Assembly (NCBI GenBank): GCA_018336195.1
Contig: JAGXQV010000144.1
Coordinates: 1-64,000 of the forward strand
From: Sulfuricella sp.
GTDB lineage: Bacteria > Pseudomonadota > Gammaproteobacteria > Burkholderiales > Sulfuricellaceae
Length of the DNA: 64,000 nt
Direction of reading: 5' to 3'
Position 1 is the stretch's first letter; every line of letters begins with the position of its first letter. This document shows positions 16,066-25,220 of this stretch, in pieces. The position numbers were made by a program, and so were the translations under genes. Below the pieces are notes generated by a model. That model did not search any database and was not told the DNA's origin. It worked only from the letters and a program-made list of their open reading frames with translations.

Positions 16066-18261
16066 TCACCGAGGGGAAACCGGGTCAAAATTCCCGAGTG
16101 TCGCCCGTTCCCGGCGCCGATAGGTCGCCACCGCCGGTGCCAACGCGGCTGCCAATACCGCCAGCAGCGCGATTATCGGCCACCAGATGGGGCGGTTCCA
16201 CTCGCGGCGCTTCTCGCTACGCAGTTGCGCGTCGATGCGCTGGTATTTGAGGCTGTTGTTGGCCATCAGGTTGGGTTTGAGGTTCTTGTACCAAGCGTGG
16301 TTGAGGCTATATTGCTTGGGATGGAAACCCCAAATCCACGGAGCGTCGTGCCGCGCGATCTCGACCATTTCATCGATGATTTTCTGGCGCGCCGGGCTGT
16401 TGTCCATATTTTTCATTTTCTCGAACAAGCGGTCGAATTCGGGGTTTTCATAATTGGCCGAATTCTCGCCATCCTTGCCGACTCGCGCATTGGGGCCGTA
16501 GAGGAGGAACAGGAAATTCTCCGGGTCGGGATAATCGGCATTCCATCCCCAGTGGAAGATCTGCGCGTTACCCTTGCGGATCTTGTCCTGGAAGCGGTTG
16601 TAGTCGGTGTTGCGCACCACCAACTGGATGCCGATGTTGCCGAATTGCTTGCGGATCCAGTCGAGGCGCGCCTTGTCGTCCGGTCCGCTGGCAGTGAGAT
16701 CGAGATAAAGGAGCAGCGGTTTGCCGGTCTTTTCCTCGCGTCCATCCGGGTAGCCGGCTTCGGCGAGCAGTTTTTTTGCCTGTTCCAGCGACTTGCGGCG
16801 CGGTTTGCCGTCGGCCCATTCGTAAACGTAGGGATTGATCCCCGCCGCACCTTCGTGGAAACCGAATATCCCCGGCGGCAGCGGCCCTTGCGCCGGAATG
16901 CCGCGCCCATTGGCGAAAATCGAGATGAACTCCTCATAATCCAGGGTGATGGAAATCGCCTGGCGCAGCTTGCGCGCCTTGTCGCTCAAGCCGCCCACCA
17001 CCGGGTCGAGCATGTTGAAGCCGTAGTAATAGTTGGTCGCCGTCACCGTGGTTTGCAGGGTAATGCCCTTCTCCCGCATCCTATCCGTGACCGCGGCCTC
17101 GCCCTGGGGGGTGACGCGCACCGCCTGGTCGAAGCTGTCCGAGGTGATCCCCGAACCGTCGTAATAGCCTTGCAGGAACTTGTTCCAGTAGGGAATGCTT
17201 TCTTTTTCCAGGCTGAAAATCACCTTGTCGATAAAGGGCAGCGGCTGGCCGGCATCCTGTAACAGTCCTGCGGCGGCATCGCCCGGCTCGCCCTCGGCGG
17301 GATAGGCCTCGCCGTGGAAATTGGGATTGCGCTCCAGCACCATGCGACGATTCGGGTCGTTCTCGGTGAGTTGGTATGGGCCGGTGCCGATGGGATACCA
17401 GTCCAGGGTGAGATTTTTCTCGGCCATGCCGGACTGGCCGTAAAAGCGGTCGGCTTCGGGGGGCACCGGGGCGAAAAACGGCATTGCCAGCCAATACTGG
17501 AACTGCGGATACTTGCCTTTCAGCTTGACGCGATAGGTATAGCGATCCAGCGCCTCGGCGCCTTCCAGCGGAAATTTTTCCAGGTCGAGAGTGCCGGTCT
17601 TGGCCGCTTCGCTCAAGGTCTTGGCATATTTCTTGAGTCCCACGATGTAGTCCGCCATCACCCCGAAAATCGGCGAATGCAGCTTGGGATGCGCCAGCCG
17701 CTTGATCTGATTGACGAAATCGCCAGCCACCAGTTCACGGGTGGCGGATTGCGGGAAATCGGCAAGCTTGAACTTGTCCGCCAGATCCTCGGGTTTGAGG
17801 TGGTGGTACAGGTAGTTGCCCGCCCCATCCTTGGCGAAAGCCGGATGCGGCTGATAGCGGATGCCCGGCTTGATGCGGATGTCGTAGATGCTGAAAGTCA
17901 CGGCCGCGACCGGCGCGTCATCCGGCAGTACCTTGCCCTTGGCATCAACGAAGCGTGGCTTGGGCATTTCCGCCGCGGATAGCGGGATCAGGGTGTAAGG
18001 CCGTTTGAGGTAATGATATTGCAGCGGCGGCTCATAAATCTGCGCCGTGAAAGTGACTTCGTTGGAACTGTAGGATTGCACCGGGTCGAGGTGCTTGGGG
18101 CGTTCGGTGAACGACGAATAGAGGATGTTCTTGCCCTCGTCGACCGCCGGATAGGGATTGTTCCACGGCGAGTCACTACAGCCCGCCAGCGGAAAAACCA
18201 CCAGCAGCAAGACAAAACGGGCGCCACTCAGCGCCCGTCGAATCACCTCGTAAATCGGCAT
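16066..18261 (-). CDS. Lipoprotein solute-binding protein, family 5, with C-terminal membrane anchor
   Basis: A 731-residue SBP_bac_5-type protein that would bind peptides or similar solutes for the ABC transporter encoded downstream. A signal peptide ends in the lipobox L-A-G-C, with Cys28 as the lipidation site. The body has family features such as P-I-G-T-G-P-Y-Q-L and Y-P-D-P-E-N-F. Unusually, a hydrophobic segment (about 695-717) followed by Arg-rich sequence forms a second, C-terminal membrane anchor. Residues after it would be cytoplasmic. It is longer than the usual 500-600 residues. The ATG is 3 bases after the fabI stop, so the transporter may be read from the fabI promoter. Confidence 0.9.
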   Translation of the reverse strand: MPIYEVIRRALSGARFVLLLVVFPLAGCSDSPWNNPYPAVDEGKNILYSSFTERPKHLDPVQSYSSNEVTFTAQIYEPPLQYHYLKRPYTLIPLSAAEMPKPRFVDAKGKVLPDDAPVAAVTFSIYDIRIKPGIRYQPHPAFAKDGAGNYLYHHLKPEDLADKFKLADFPQSATRELVAGDFVNQIKRLAHPKLHSPIFGVMADYIVGLKKYAKTLSEAAKTGTLDLEKFPLEGAEALDRYTYRVKLKGKYPQFQYWLAMPFFAPVPPEADRFYGQSGMAEKNLTLDWYPIGTGPYQLTENDPNRRMVLERNPNFHGEAYPAEGEPGDAAAGLLQDAGQPLPFIDKVIFSLEKESIPYWNKFLQGYYDGSGITSDSFDQAVRVTPQGEAAVTDRMREKGITLQTTVTATNYYYGFNMLDPVVGGLSDKARKLRQAISITLDYEEFISIFANGRGIPAQGPLPPGIFGFHEGAAGINPYVYEWADGKPRRKSLEQAKKLLAEAGYPDGREEKTGKPLLLYLDLTASGPDDKARLDWIRKQFGNIGIQLVVRNTDYNRFQDKIRKGNAQIFHWGWNADYPDPENFLFLLYGPNARVGKDGENSANYENPEFDRLFEKMKNMDNSPARQKIIDEMVEIARHDAPWIWGFHPKQYSLNHAWYKNLKPNLMANNSLKYQRIDAQLRSEKRREWNRPIWWPIIALLAVLAAALAPAVATYRRRERATLGNFDPVSPR

Positions 18262-18264
18262 CGC

Positions 18265-19068
18265 CTAGTTGCCTGAAGCGGCGTCCTCCGCGTTGCCCAA
18301 GGCGGTGATGTTGAATCCGCCATCGACATAGGTAATCTCGCCGGTCATCCCGCTCGCCAGGTCGCTGCACATGAAAGCGGCGACGTTACCGACTTCCTCG
18401 ATGGTCACGTTACGCCGCATCGGCGCGTGTTTCTCGTTATAGGAAAGCAGTTTGCCGAAATCGGAAATACCGCTCGCCGCCAGGGTCTTGATCGGCCCTG
18501 CGGAAATGCCGTTGACCCGGATGCCCTTCGGCCCGAGGCTCGCCGCCATGTAGCGGACATTGGCTTCGAGGCTGGCCTTGGCCAGGCCCATCACGTTGTA
18601 GTGCGGCACTGTGCGTTCCGCACCCAAATAGGACAAGGTCAGCAAGGAGGCATTGCGGCCTTCCATCAGCGGCAAACCGGCCTTAGCCAGCGCGGTGAAG
18701 CTGTAGGAACTGATGTCGTGGGCAATCTGGAAATATTCGCGCGTCACCGACGACACGTAATCCCCCGCCAGCGCTACCTTGGGCACGAATGCGATGGAAT
18801 GCACGATGGCATCCAGCCCATCCCAGCGCTTGCCGAGTTCGGAGAAAAGCTGGGTGATTTGATCGTCGTCGGCCACGTCGCAGGGAAAAACCATGTCCGT
18901 ACCAAATTCTTTTGCCAAGTCGGCAACCCGATCCTTGATCTTGTCGTTCTGGTAGGTAAAGGCCATTTCGGCCCCCTCGCGCTTCATCGCCTTTGCAATG
19001 CCGTAAGCGATGGAGCGGTTGCTGATGAGGCCGGTTATCAATGCGCGTTTATTTGCCAGGAAACCCAT
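18265..19068 (-). CDS. fabI: Enoyl-ACP reductase (NADH) FabI
   Basis: A 267-residue cytoplasmic short-chain dehydrogenase that reduces enoyl-ACP in the last step of each fatty-acid elongation cycle. The start is the ATG at 19068, with AAGGGA 6 bases upstream. The N-terminal nucleotide site reads [15 protein letters not shown], and the catalytic region has S-Y-L-G-A-E-R and Y-N-V-M-G-L-A-K, the FabI Tyr-x6-Lys pattern. The position equal to E. coli Gly93 is Ala (H-S-I-A-F), as in several other FabI proteins. It heads the operon with the peptide transporter, whose first gene begins 3 bases later. Confidence 0.96.
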   Translation of the reverse strand: MGFLANKRALITGLISNRSIAYGIAKAMKREGAEMAFTYQNDKIKDRVADLAKEFGTDMVFPCDVADDDQITQLFSELGKRWDGLDAIVHSIAFVPKVALAGDYVSSVTREYFQIAHDISSYSFTALAKAGLPLMEGRNASLLTLSYLGAERTVPHYNVMGLAKASLEANVRYMAASLGPKGIRVNGISAGPIKTLAASGISDFGKLLSYNEKHAPMRRNVTIEEVGNVAAFMCSDLASGMTGEITYVDGGFNITALGNAEDAASGN

Positions 19069-19224
19069 GCTTGTCCCTTCTGCGTGCCCGTGGATTGACG
19101 ATAAAGAGGTCGCATTATACCCCAACCGTCTTGGAGAAGGTTTACCCCCAGGGAAGCCGGAAATAGCCGGCAATCGGCAAGTAAAATTGCCAACTGCCCC
19201 ACAGCACGGTACAATGCGCAGCTT

Positions 19225-19301
19225 CGGGGTGTAGCGTAGCCTGGTAGCGCGCCTGGTTTGGGACCAGGATGTCGGGAGTTCAAATCTCTCCACCCCGACC
19301 A
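19225..19301 (+). tRNA. tRNA-Pro (TGG)
   Basis: 77 bases including an encoded CCA. It has the acceptor CGGGGTG/CACCCCG, anticodon TGG in stem CCTGG/CCAGG, and T-loop GTTCAAATC. It is divergent from fabI, which starts 157 bases away on the other strand. Confidence 0.96.
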
Positions 19302-19323
19302 GTTCTCTTCTTTTCCGCTTGAA

Positions 19324-19400
19324 GTGCCCGTAGCTCAACCGGATAGAGCACCAGCCTTCTAAGCTGGGGGTTGCGGGTTCGATTCCTGCCGGGCACGCCA
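19324..19400 (+). tRNA. tRNA-Arg (TCT)
   Basis: 77 bases including an encoded CCA. The acceptor is GTGCCCG/CGGGCAC, the anticodon stem CCAGC/GCTGG holds TCT, and the T-loop is GTTCGATTC. It lies 22 bases after tRNA-Pro, so both are probably one transcript. Confidence 0.96.
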
Positions 19401-19551
19401 CAAACAATTTAATAAATTTAAATTTCCCCCGGCATAGTAACGACCCCTAAATTTGTATACGCCAAAATAATGTTCCGCATTATGGGAGCTGTTCCCACTT
19501 TCAGTGGCAGCAGCATTTTTGAGCTTATAGAACCATGGAGAGCGTCTCGAT

Positions 19552-20868
19552 ATGGCTTCACCAATTTCCCTGAATCAAATTCCTCAAACCAACATCTTTC
19601 GTCCCGGCGACGTGTTTGTTCTCTTCGGCGAACTTTTTGGCCGTGGCTATGCAAACGGGCTGGTCAACGAAGCCCGCAAGGCCGGCATGGAGATCATCGG
19701 GATCACCGTAGGCCGCCGCGACGAGAACAACGCCCTGCGCCCGCTCGACGACGCGGAGCTTGCCGTTGCGGAGGCCAATCTCGGCGGACGAATCATCAAC
19801 GTGCCGCTGATGGCCGGCTTCGACCTTGATGCGCCTGCGGGCGAACCGGCCCCGACCGACATGCTCGGCCACCTGACTCTGAAGAGCTGGCCGGACGACA
19901 AGCTCGACTGGCAACACATCGAGAAGTGCCGCGCCATCGGCGTCAACCGCTTCAAGAACGCGGTGACGGAAGTCATGGCCCGCCTCGACGGGATGATCGC
20001 CGACGGGCGCAACGTGTTCTTCGCCCACACCATGGCCGGCGGCATTCCCAAGGCCAAGGTGTTCCTGGCCATCGCCAACCGCATTTACAAGGGACGTGGC
20101 GAACGCTTCATGTCTTCGCAGGTTCTTCTCGATAGCGATCTGGGCAAGCTGATCCTGCAAAACTTCGACGAAGTGACGGCAAACAGCTTCCAACACCTGA
20201 TTGACGGTAGCGCCGCAATCCGGGCACGGATTGCGGCGAGCGGCGGCCAAGTGCGCTACACGGCCTACGGTTATCACGGCACGGAAATACTCATCAATGG
20301 CCGCTACCAGTGGCAGACCTACACCAATTACACCCAGGGTTACGCCAAGATGCTGCTGGAACGCATCGCCGCTGCAAGCTGGAATGCGGGGGTCAAGGCC
20401 ACGGTTTATAACTGCCCGGAGATTCGTACCAATTCCTCCGACATTTTCGTCGGCGTCGAACTGCCGCTGATGTCCTTGCTATTGGCCTTGAAGAAGGAGA
20501 ATGGCGGTGCGTGGGCTGAAGAGCAGTGGCGGATATGCCGTGATTTGCTGCAAGACGGCAACTCGCTGGAAACATTGCTGCAAAAGATCGAGGACTTCAA
20601 TGCCAGCGAGGTGATGCAGGGCTTCCACGATTTCGACGCATGGCCGATGCCCAACAGTACCGCTTTGGCTGACCTGATGATCGGTGCATCGGAAGAAATA
20701 GTCCAGATGCACAAGGACCGCAAAACCCTGATTACCGATCATTTGAGCAGCCTGGTTCTGGAAGCCACCGGGCCGCTGATGTTCCATGAGACATCCAACC
20801 CCGCCGCGCCGGTGCTGTGGCTCAATCACGACATCATCGCGCAGCAGTTGAACCAGATGCACGCTTGA
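19552..20868 (+). CDS. Possible FabMG-type enoyl-ACP reductase; otherwise uncharacterised
   Basis: A 438-residue soluble protein without signal or membrane segments. The N-terminus (about 17-60) reads like a nucleotide-binding beta-alpha-beta unit: V-F-V-L-F-G-E-L-F-G-R-G-Y-A-N-G, then I-I-G-I-T-V-G-R-R-D. A Tyr-rich stretch ending Y-T-Q-G-Y-A-K (about 250-265) could supply a Tyr/Lys catalytic pair. From memory it resembles proteins annotated as the FabMG enoyl-ACP reductase family, described from soil metagenomes as triclosan-tolerant, but I cannot confirm this. Closeness to fabI on the opposite strand fits. The start is the ATG at 19552, with GGAGAG 9 bases upstream. 19401-19551 holds no gene. 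Confidence 0.6.
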   Translation: MASPISLNQIPQTNIFRPGDVFVLFGELFGRGYANGLVNEARKAGMEIIGITVGRRDENNALRPLDDAELAVAEANLGGRIINVPLMAGFDLDAPAGEPAPTDMLGHLTLKSWPDDKLDWQHIEKCRAIGVNRFKNAVTEVMARLDGMIADGRNVFFAHTMAGGIPKAKVFLAIANRIYKGRGERFMSSQVLLDSDLGKLILQNFDEVTANSFQHLIDGSAAIRARIAASGGQVRYTAYGYHGTEILINGRYQWQTYTNYTQGYAKMLLERIAAASWNAGVKATVYNCPEIRTNSSDIFVGVELPLMSLLLALKKENGGAWAEEQWRICRDLLQDGNSLETLLQKIEDFNASEVMQGFHDFDAWPMPNSTALADLMIGASEEIVQMHKDRKTLITDHLSSLVLEATGPLMFHETSNPAAPVLWLNHDIIAQQLNQMHA

Positions 20869-20881
20869 TACAGGGCCGGGT

Positions 20882-21250
20882 TCAGAACACCAGGGTTTTC
20901 CAATCCGGGGCGATGGACCGCGCAACAAAAGCCGACGCCCCGGCCACTCCCGATAGTTCCGGAATCATGGTGATGCCGTTGGAAGTATGTTGGGTGACCG
21001 CCATCGAACAGGCCAGAAAACGCACCCCCAGGTTCGCGGCTTCGCGCATGAAGGCATAGACTTTTTTACCGCCGCTGGTGACGGCCTGCTCGGCAACACC
21101 GGGTACCAGCAACTTCACGGATGGGCCGGCGAAATGGATTTCCACTTCGCTATCGAGAGCCGCCGCCGCAGTGGCATACACAAAAGGCGCGGCGCACAGG
21201 TCGGGTTGCTCGGGCGTGGTTGCCCACAGCAGGATCGCGAGTTTGCTCAT
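20882..21250 (-). CDS. DsrE-family protein
   Basis: A 122-residue small cytoplasmic protein of the DsrE/DsrF-like fold. The start is the ATG at 21250, overlapping the stop of the H-protein-like gene by 4 bases; the frame continues upstream without a start site. Family features are the N-terminal strand L-A-I-L-L-W-A, the F-V-Y-A-T-A-A-A-A helix, and F-L-A-C-S-M with Cys81 at the position where DsrE-type proteins bind sulfur. The C-terminal E-L-S-G-V-A-G-A-S-A-F also fits. Some relatives carry persulfide sulfur in oxidation pathways. Coupling to a lipoyl-type protein suggests a joint sulfur- or selenium-handling role, which is inference. Confidence 0.8.
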   Translation of the reverse strand: MSKLAILLWATTPEQPDLCAAPFVYATAAAALDSEVEIHFAGPSVKLLVPGVAEQAVTSGGKKVYAFMREAANLGVRFLACSMAVTQHTSNGITMIPELSGVAGASAFVARSIAPDWKTLVF

Positions 21251-21681
21251 GGCTCGACCCGCGCATCCGGCTCCATCGCCCGCAGATGGGCAACGTAGGC
21301 GGCAGCATCCACCAAAGCAGCACTTTCCGCCTCCCAATCCAACGGCGTGCCGCGCGCCATCCATCCTCCACCGTAAGGATCGTCGTTGATGATCTGCGGG
21401 CGGTCCTCGGCAAGTTCATTGGCTTCTTCGAGGACGAAGGAAAGCGGAGCATGCACGGCAATCACTGTCTTGGCGCTTTCCACGGTGCCCAGCCCCCGGC
21501 CCTGCTCCACTTGGGCGCCCCTTGGCTTTGCCGTGAAGGCAATCACCTTGCCGGCGAGAAACAGCCCGAAGCTGGTAGCGCCGACCACCACTTTATCGCC
21601 GTCGTGCAGCACCCACATGTCGTAGCGCGGATCATAACGGCGGTCGGCGGGAATTGCCCCGCAAAAAGGTTCACGAGCCAT
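21247..21681 (-). CDS. Glycine-cleavage H-protein-like lipoyl carrier
   Basis: A 144-residue H-protein homologue. The lipoyl hairpin reads G-T-V-E-S-A-K, with Lys71 as the expected lipoylation site, followed by N-E-L-A-E-D-R-P and I-N-D-D-P-Y-G-G-G-W-M, all typical of GcvH. No gcvT or gcvP is nearby. Instead it overlaps a DsrE-family gene by 4 bases and follows selC. This resembles lipoate-binding proteins of the sHdr sulfur-oxidation pathway, which are H-protein relatives linked to DsrE/TusA carriers, but no hdr genes are in the window. A glycine-cleavage role is less likely from context. Confidence 0.85.
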   Translation of the reverse strand: MAREPFCGAIPADRRYDPRYDMWVLHDGDKVVVGATSFGLFLAGKVIAFTAKPRGAQVEQGRGLGTVESAKTVIAVHAPLSFVLEEANELAEDRPQIINDDPYGGGWMARGTPLDWEAESAALVDAAAYVAHLRAMEPDARVEP

Positions 21682-21740
21682 CAGTGTGGGCGGATCGTGC
21701 CGCCAGGGACGATCAAAATATTACGGTCGTGGAAGGTCAT
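21681..21740 (-). CDS. Possible 19-residue leader peptide
   Basis: ATG at 21740 opens a 19-codon frame whose TGA overlaps the ATG of the H-protein-like gene (TGATG). The product would read M-T-F-H-D-R-N-I-L-I-V-P-G-G-T-I-R-P-H. The coupling geometry is that of a real translational leader, but the ribosome site is weak and I know no homologue. Chance remains possible. Confidence 0.25.
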   Translation of the reverse strand: MTFHDRNILIVPGGTIRPH

Positions 21741-21770
21741 GGATATCTCATTCAGAAAATGGAAAACGGG

Positions 21771-21863
21771 CGGAAGAGAGTGGGAGTCGAACCCACCAGG
21801 GACCGCTTGGCGCCCCCTGTCGGTTTTGAAGACCGGCCGCCCCACCGGGGGACGATCTCTTCC
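21771..21863 (-). tRNA. selC: tRNA-Sec (TCA), selC
   Basis: 93 bases to the discriminator G; the next three bases are CCC, so CCA is not encoded. It has an 8-bp acceptor stem (GGAAGAGA/TCTCTTCC), a 5-bp T stem (GTGGG/CCCAC), a long extra arm and anticodon TCA in the loop C-T-T-C-A-A-A. These are the hallmarks of bacterial selenocysteine tRNA. It lies 10 bases after selB on the same strand, so it is probably processed from the same transcript. Confidence 0.96.
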
Positions 21864-21873
21864 GTGATACTAC

Positions 21874-23775
21874 TCACCGCAAAATCCACTGCCGCACCGT
21901 GCCCGGCTCGCGCCGGACATGGGCGTCCCTGACGCGTCGAGTGTAGCCAACGCGGTCGAAGAACTCAAGAATATGGATGGCCACCTTGCGGCCCCCGCCG
22001 ATGAGGTCGCGCAACGCCGCTGCCCGTGCCATTCCGTCGCGGATGCACAACGCGTCGACATGGTTTGCCAACTCTGCCACGGCTTCTGCCGTGAAGTAAT
22101 GATCCTGTGCGATGGGATAGATCAAACCCACCCGCGCCACGCGCTTCATCAGCCCGCGCACACCCTCCTCCGCCTTGCCGCTGCCGTGCGCCATGTCGCG
22201 CACTCGCGGCGGCTGGAAGGGAGCAGCGTCGAGCAAAGGTCGCAACTGCTTCCACAGTTCGCCGTCGGATGCCGACAGCGTGGCCCGGTGTTCGGGTAGA
22301 TGCAGCCAGCCGCCGCTCTGGGCAAGTTGGCCGGCAGCTTGCAGTTCGCTGATAAGACGATCGAAAGCAGCGCGCGCCAAGGTCGGCAACGTTAGACGGC
22401 ACAACCGGGCGCGTTCGACGCCGATCATCTCGGGTGCGCGCTGGTGTTCGGCGGCAAGCGCCGCCAGCAGACGCTCGCCGAGCCGTTGCCAGCCCTCCGC
22501 GGTAAATCCAATGGTCGTGCCGGCGTCCTCGATGATCGTCAGACCGAGTGCCTGCCATAGCAAAGCGGGGGCGTCGAGGTTGCGGCTCAAGGCGTAGCGG
22601 CCTAGATCGACGCCATCCGGCTGGCGTTCCAGTGCCGCCCGCAACGCCGGTACCGGGTCGTCGTCCCCAAGCAGGCGCAGCATGGCGAGGCGTTCTGGCG
22701 CACGTTTGTGGCGCGTCGGCGGAAAGATGTCGAGTACCCGGCCTCCGCCGAGGGTGTGCGTCGCCGATTGGTCGCGCAGAATGAAGCGATCCAGGGAAAG
22801 CGTGCCGACCGGCTTGTCGAGCAATATTTCGGCAAGCATGGTGGCGCCGGGGCTGAGACTCTCGCCTTCCAACAGCGCCAGCCGCCCGAGGATATCGACA
22901 GCCCCCAGATGCACATGTAGCGGCTGCCAATGGCGTAATGGTTCGAACGCACGCACCTCGCACTGAAAGCGCTGCACCGGCAGGTGCAGGCGTGGCGCGA
23001 CGACCCACATGCCGCGCGCCAGGTCGGATTTTTCGAGATCGCCGGCAAGATTCATCGCGATGCGCTGCCCGGCGCGGCCTTCCTGTGCCGGGCTATCCTG
23101 AACGTGCAAACCGCGCACCCGCGCCGTGAGTCCGGGCGGCGTTACGATGACGCTATCGCCGACGGCAACGCGGCCGGAAAACGCCGTGCCGGTCACGACT
23201 AAACCGATGCCTTGCAAGTTAAAGACTCGGTCGATGGCAAGGCGAAACCCGCCATCCTCCTTGCGTTGACCGATTGTACGGGCGGCTTCAAGCAGGTGTT
23301 CGCGCAGGGCGGCGATGCCTGCGCCGCATTCGCCAAATCGTGCTGCGACGGGGAAAAGCGGAGCCTTAGCCAGCGGGGTTTCGGCGAGCAGACCGGCGAT
23401 TTCATCGCGGGCCGCTGCCAGCCGCTGTGGGGTCACCGCATCGGCCTTGGTCAACGCCACCGCGCCACGGATGAGGCCCAGCAAGCCGGCGATAGCAAGG
23501 TGCTCGCGGGTTTGCGGCATTGGGCCATCGTCGGCGGCGACCACCAGCACCAAGAAATCGATACCGGTGGCGCCGGCCAGCATATTGTGGACGAGCTTTT
23601 CGTGCCCCGGCACATCGACGTAGCCGAGCAGGCCGTCGTCGGTATAGGCATAACCGAGATCGAGGGTGATGCCGCGCGCCTTTTCCTCCGGCAGGCGGTC
23701 GGCATCCACGCCGCTGAGCGCCTTGACCAGCGTGGTTTTGCCATGGTCGATGTGGCCTGCGGTGCCGACGATCAT
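21874..23775 (-). CDS. selB: Selenocysteine-specific elongation factor SelB
   Basis: A 633-residue GTPase that delivers Sec-tRNA to UGA codons by binding the SECIS hairpin in mRNA. The start is the ATG at 23775, 10 bases after the selA stop; an upstream in-frame extension overlapping selA is not needed. G1 is [10 protein letters not shown] (residues 7-16), G3 is D-V-P-G-H-E and the G4-like motif is T-K-A-D. EF-Tu-like domains 2 and 3 follow, then the C-terminal winged-helix region (about 380-633) that reads the SECIS. Length is close to E. coli SelB (614). The substrate is obvious: the UGA codon in the formate dehydrogenase gene upstream. Confidence 0.96.
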   Translation of the reverse strand: MIVGTAGHIDHGKTTLVKALSGVDADRLPEEKARGITLDLGYAYTDDGLLGYVDVPGHEKLVHNMLAGATGIDFLVLVVAADDGPMPQTREHLAIAGLLGLIRGAVALTKADAVTPQRLAAARDEIAGLLAETPLAKAPLFPVAARFGECGAGIAALREHLLEAARTIGQRKEDGGFRLAIDRVFNLQGIGLVVTGTAFSGRVAVGDSVIVTPPGLTARVRGLHVQDSPAQEGRAGQRIAMNLAGDLEKSDLARGMWVVAPRLHLPVQRFQCEVRAFEPLRHWQPLHVHLGAVDILGRLALLEGESLSPGATMLAEILLDKPVGTLSLDRFILRDQSATHTLGGGRVLDIFPPTRHKRAPERLAMLRLLGDDDPVPALRAALERQPDGVDLGRYALSRNLDAPALLWQALGLTIIEDAGTTIGFTAEGWQRLGERLLAALAAEHQRAPEMIGVERARLCRLTLPTLARAAFDRLISELQAAGQLAQSGGWLHLPEHRATLSASDGELWKQLRPLLDAAPFQPPRVRDMAHGSGKAEEGVRGLMKRVARVGLIYPIAQDHYFTAEAVAELANHVDALCIRDGMARAAALRDLIGGGRKVAIHILEFFDRVGYTRRVRDAHVRREPGTVRQWILR

Positions 23776-23785
23776 GATTCGCTGC

Positions 23786-25183
23786 TCATCGGGGTAGGCC
23801 GATCTGTCCGAGTTGCCCGGCGAATTCCGCCTCCCCATCCAAGCCGAGACAGCGCAGGTCGAGCCGCAACGCATTGTCGGCAATCCGGCCGATCACCGGC
23901 ACCGGCAGGCGGCGCAGGCGTTCTTCCAGGGTATGCAGGATGCCGGTGCGCTTGCCTTGGGGGCGTATCACGAGTCCCGCAGAAGGAAGCCGGTCCACCG
24001 GCAGCGAGCCGGAGCCGATCTGGCTGGTGACCGGCTCGCTGGTAACCGTCACCGACCACGCCGCCAGCGCGGCCTGGAGAATCGGCAGCAGGCGCTCGGC
24101 TTGTACGCGGATATCTGCCTCCGGGCGGGTCAGCACGCGGATGGTGGTCAGCCGTTCGGCGAGGCGTTCGGGGGCACGGTAGAGTTGCAGCACGGCTTCC
24201 AGCGCGGCAAGAGTAAGCTTGCCGACACGCAACGCCCGTTTCAGCGGATTCTTCTTGATCTTGGCGATCAGTTCCTTGCGCCCGGCCAGGATCCCGGCCT
24301 GTGGGCCGCCGAGCAGCTTGTCGCCGGAGAAGCTGACAAGGTCGGCACCGGCGGCAAATGCCTCGCGCGGCGTGGGTTCGTGCGGTAGCCCCCACTGTTC
24401 GAGGTTCGCCAGGGTACCGCTGCCGAGATCGACAACCAAGGGGATGCCGTGACCGCGTGCGATGTCCGCCAGTTCCGCCTCGGGAACCGCATGGGTGAAG
24501 CCCTGCACCACGTAGTTGCTGGTGTGCACCTTCATCAGCATCGCGCTACGCGGGCGTAGCGCCTCGGCGAAATCCCTGGCATGGGTACGATTGGTGGTGC
24601 CGACCTCAATCAGTTTCGCCCCGGCGCGCTTCATGATGTCGGGAATACGGAAAGCCCCGCCGATCTCGATCAATTCGCCGCGCGAGACGATCACTTCTTT
24701 CCGCTGCGCCAGTGTGTTGAGCAGCAGGAACACCGCCGCCGCATTGTTGTTGACTATCGTTGCGGCTTCCGCACCGGTGAGTTCGCAGACCAGTTCGTTG
24801 ACCACGTCGTCGCGGTCGCCGCGCCCACCGGTTTCGACATCGTATTCCAGCGCGCAAGGCGAGCGCGCCGCCATGACGAGCGCTTCGACGGCCTCTTCGG
24901 GGAGGACTGTACGACCGAGGTTGGTATGCAGCACTGTACCGGTCAGATTCAAGACACGGCGTAGCTTGGGGCGCATTTCCAGTTCGATACGAGCCGCCAC
25001 GGCAGCAGCGAGTACCGCCGAATCGGGTACAGCGCCCCCTGCCTTTGCCGCGGCGCGGGCAACATCCAATTCGGCGCGGACGGAGCGGGTTGCAACGGCG
25101 CGGCCAAAGCGGGCCGCCAGTTCGACCACTCGCGGCTCGGCGAGGAGGCGGTCAACGGAGGGAAGTTGTGAGAGTTTGTTCAT
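23786..25183 (-). CDS. selA: L-seryl-tRNA(Sec) selenium transferase SelA
   Basis: A 465-residue PLP enzyme that converts Ser-tRNA(Sec) to Sec-tRNA(Sec) using selenophosphate. An N-terminal helical domain begins L-P-S-V-D-R-L-L. The large domain has [25 protein letters not shown] and the PLP lysine in [13 protein letters not shown]. Length matches E. coli SelA (463). It is followed 10 bases later by selB. selD, needed to make selenophosphate, is not in the window. Confidence 0.97.
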   Translation of the reverse strand: MNKLSQLPSVDRLLAEPRVVELAARFGRAVATRSVRAELDVARAAAKAGGAVPDSAVLAAAVAARIELEMRPKLRRVLNLTGTVLHTNLGRTVLPEEAVEALVMAARSPCALEYDVETGGRGDRDDVVNELVCELTGAEAATIVNNNAAAVFLLLNTLAQRKEVIVSRGELIEIGGAFRIPDIMKRAGAKLIEVGTTNRTHARDFAEALRPRSAMLMKVHTSNYVVQGFTHAVPEAELADIARGHGIPLVVDLGSGTLANLEQWGLPHEPTPREAFAAGADLVSFSGDKLLGGPQAGILAGRKELIAKIKKNPLKRALRVGKLTLAALEAVLQLYRAPERLAERLTTIRVLTRPEADIRVQAERLLPILQAALAAWSVTVTSEPVTSQIGSGSLPVDRLPSAGLVIRPQGKRTGILHTLEERLRRLPVPVIGRIADNALRLDLRCLGLDGEAEFAGQLGQIGLPR

Positions 25184-25220
25184 GCCTTCACCCGAACCGG
25201 GCAGAAAGTTGGTAGGAGAA

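Noticed and set aside
19225-19400. tRNA-Pro/tRNA-Arg as a phage or island attachment site
   Set aside because: I looked for a repeat of the tRNA 3' ends elsewhere in the window and for an integrase and saw neither, so no attachment site is listed.
21247-21681. Canonical glycine-cleavage H protein (gcvH)
   Set aside because: The motifs fit, but there is no gcvT or gcvP nearby and it is coupled to a DsrE gene, so a plain gcvH call would mislead.
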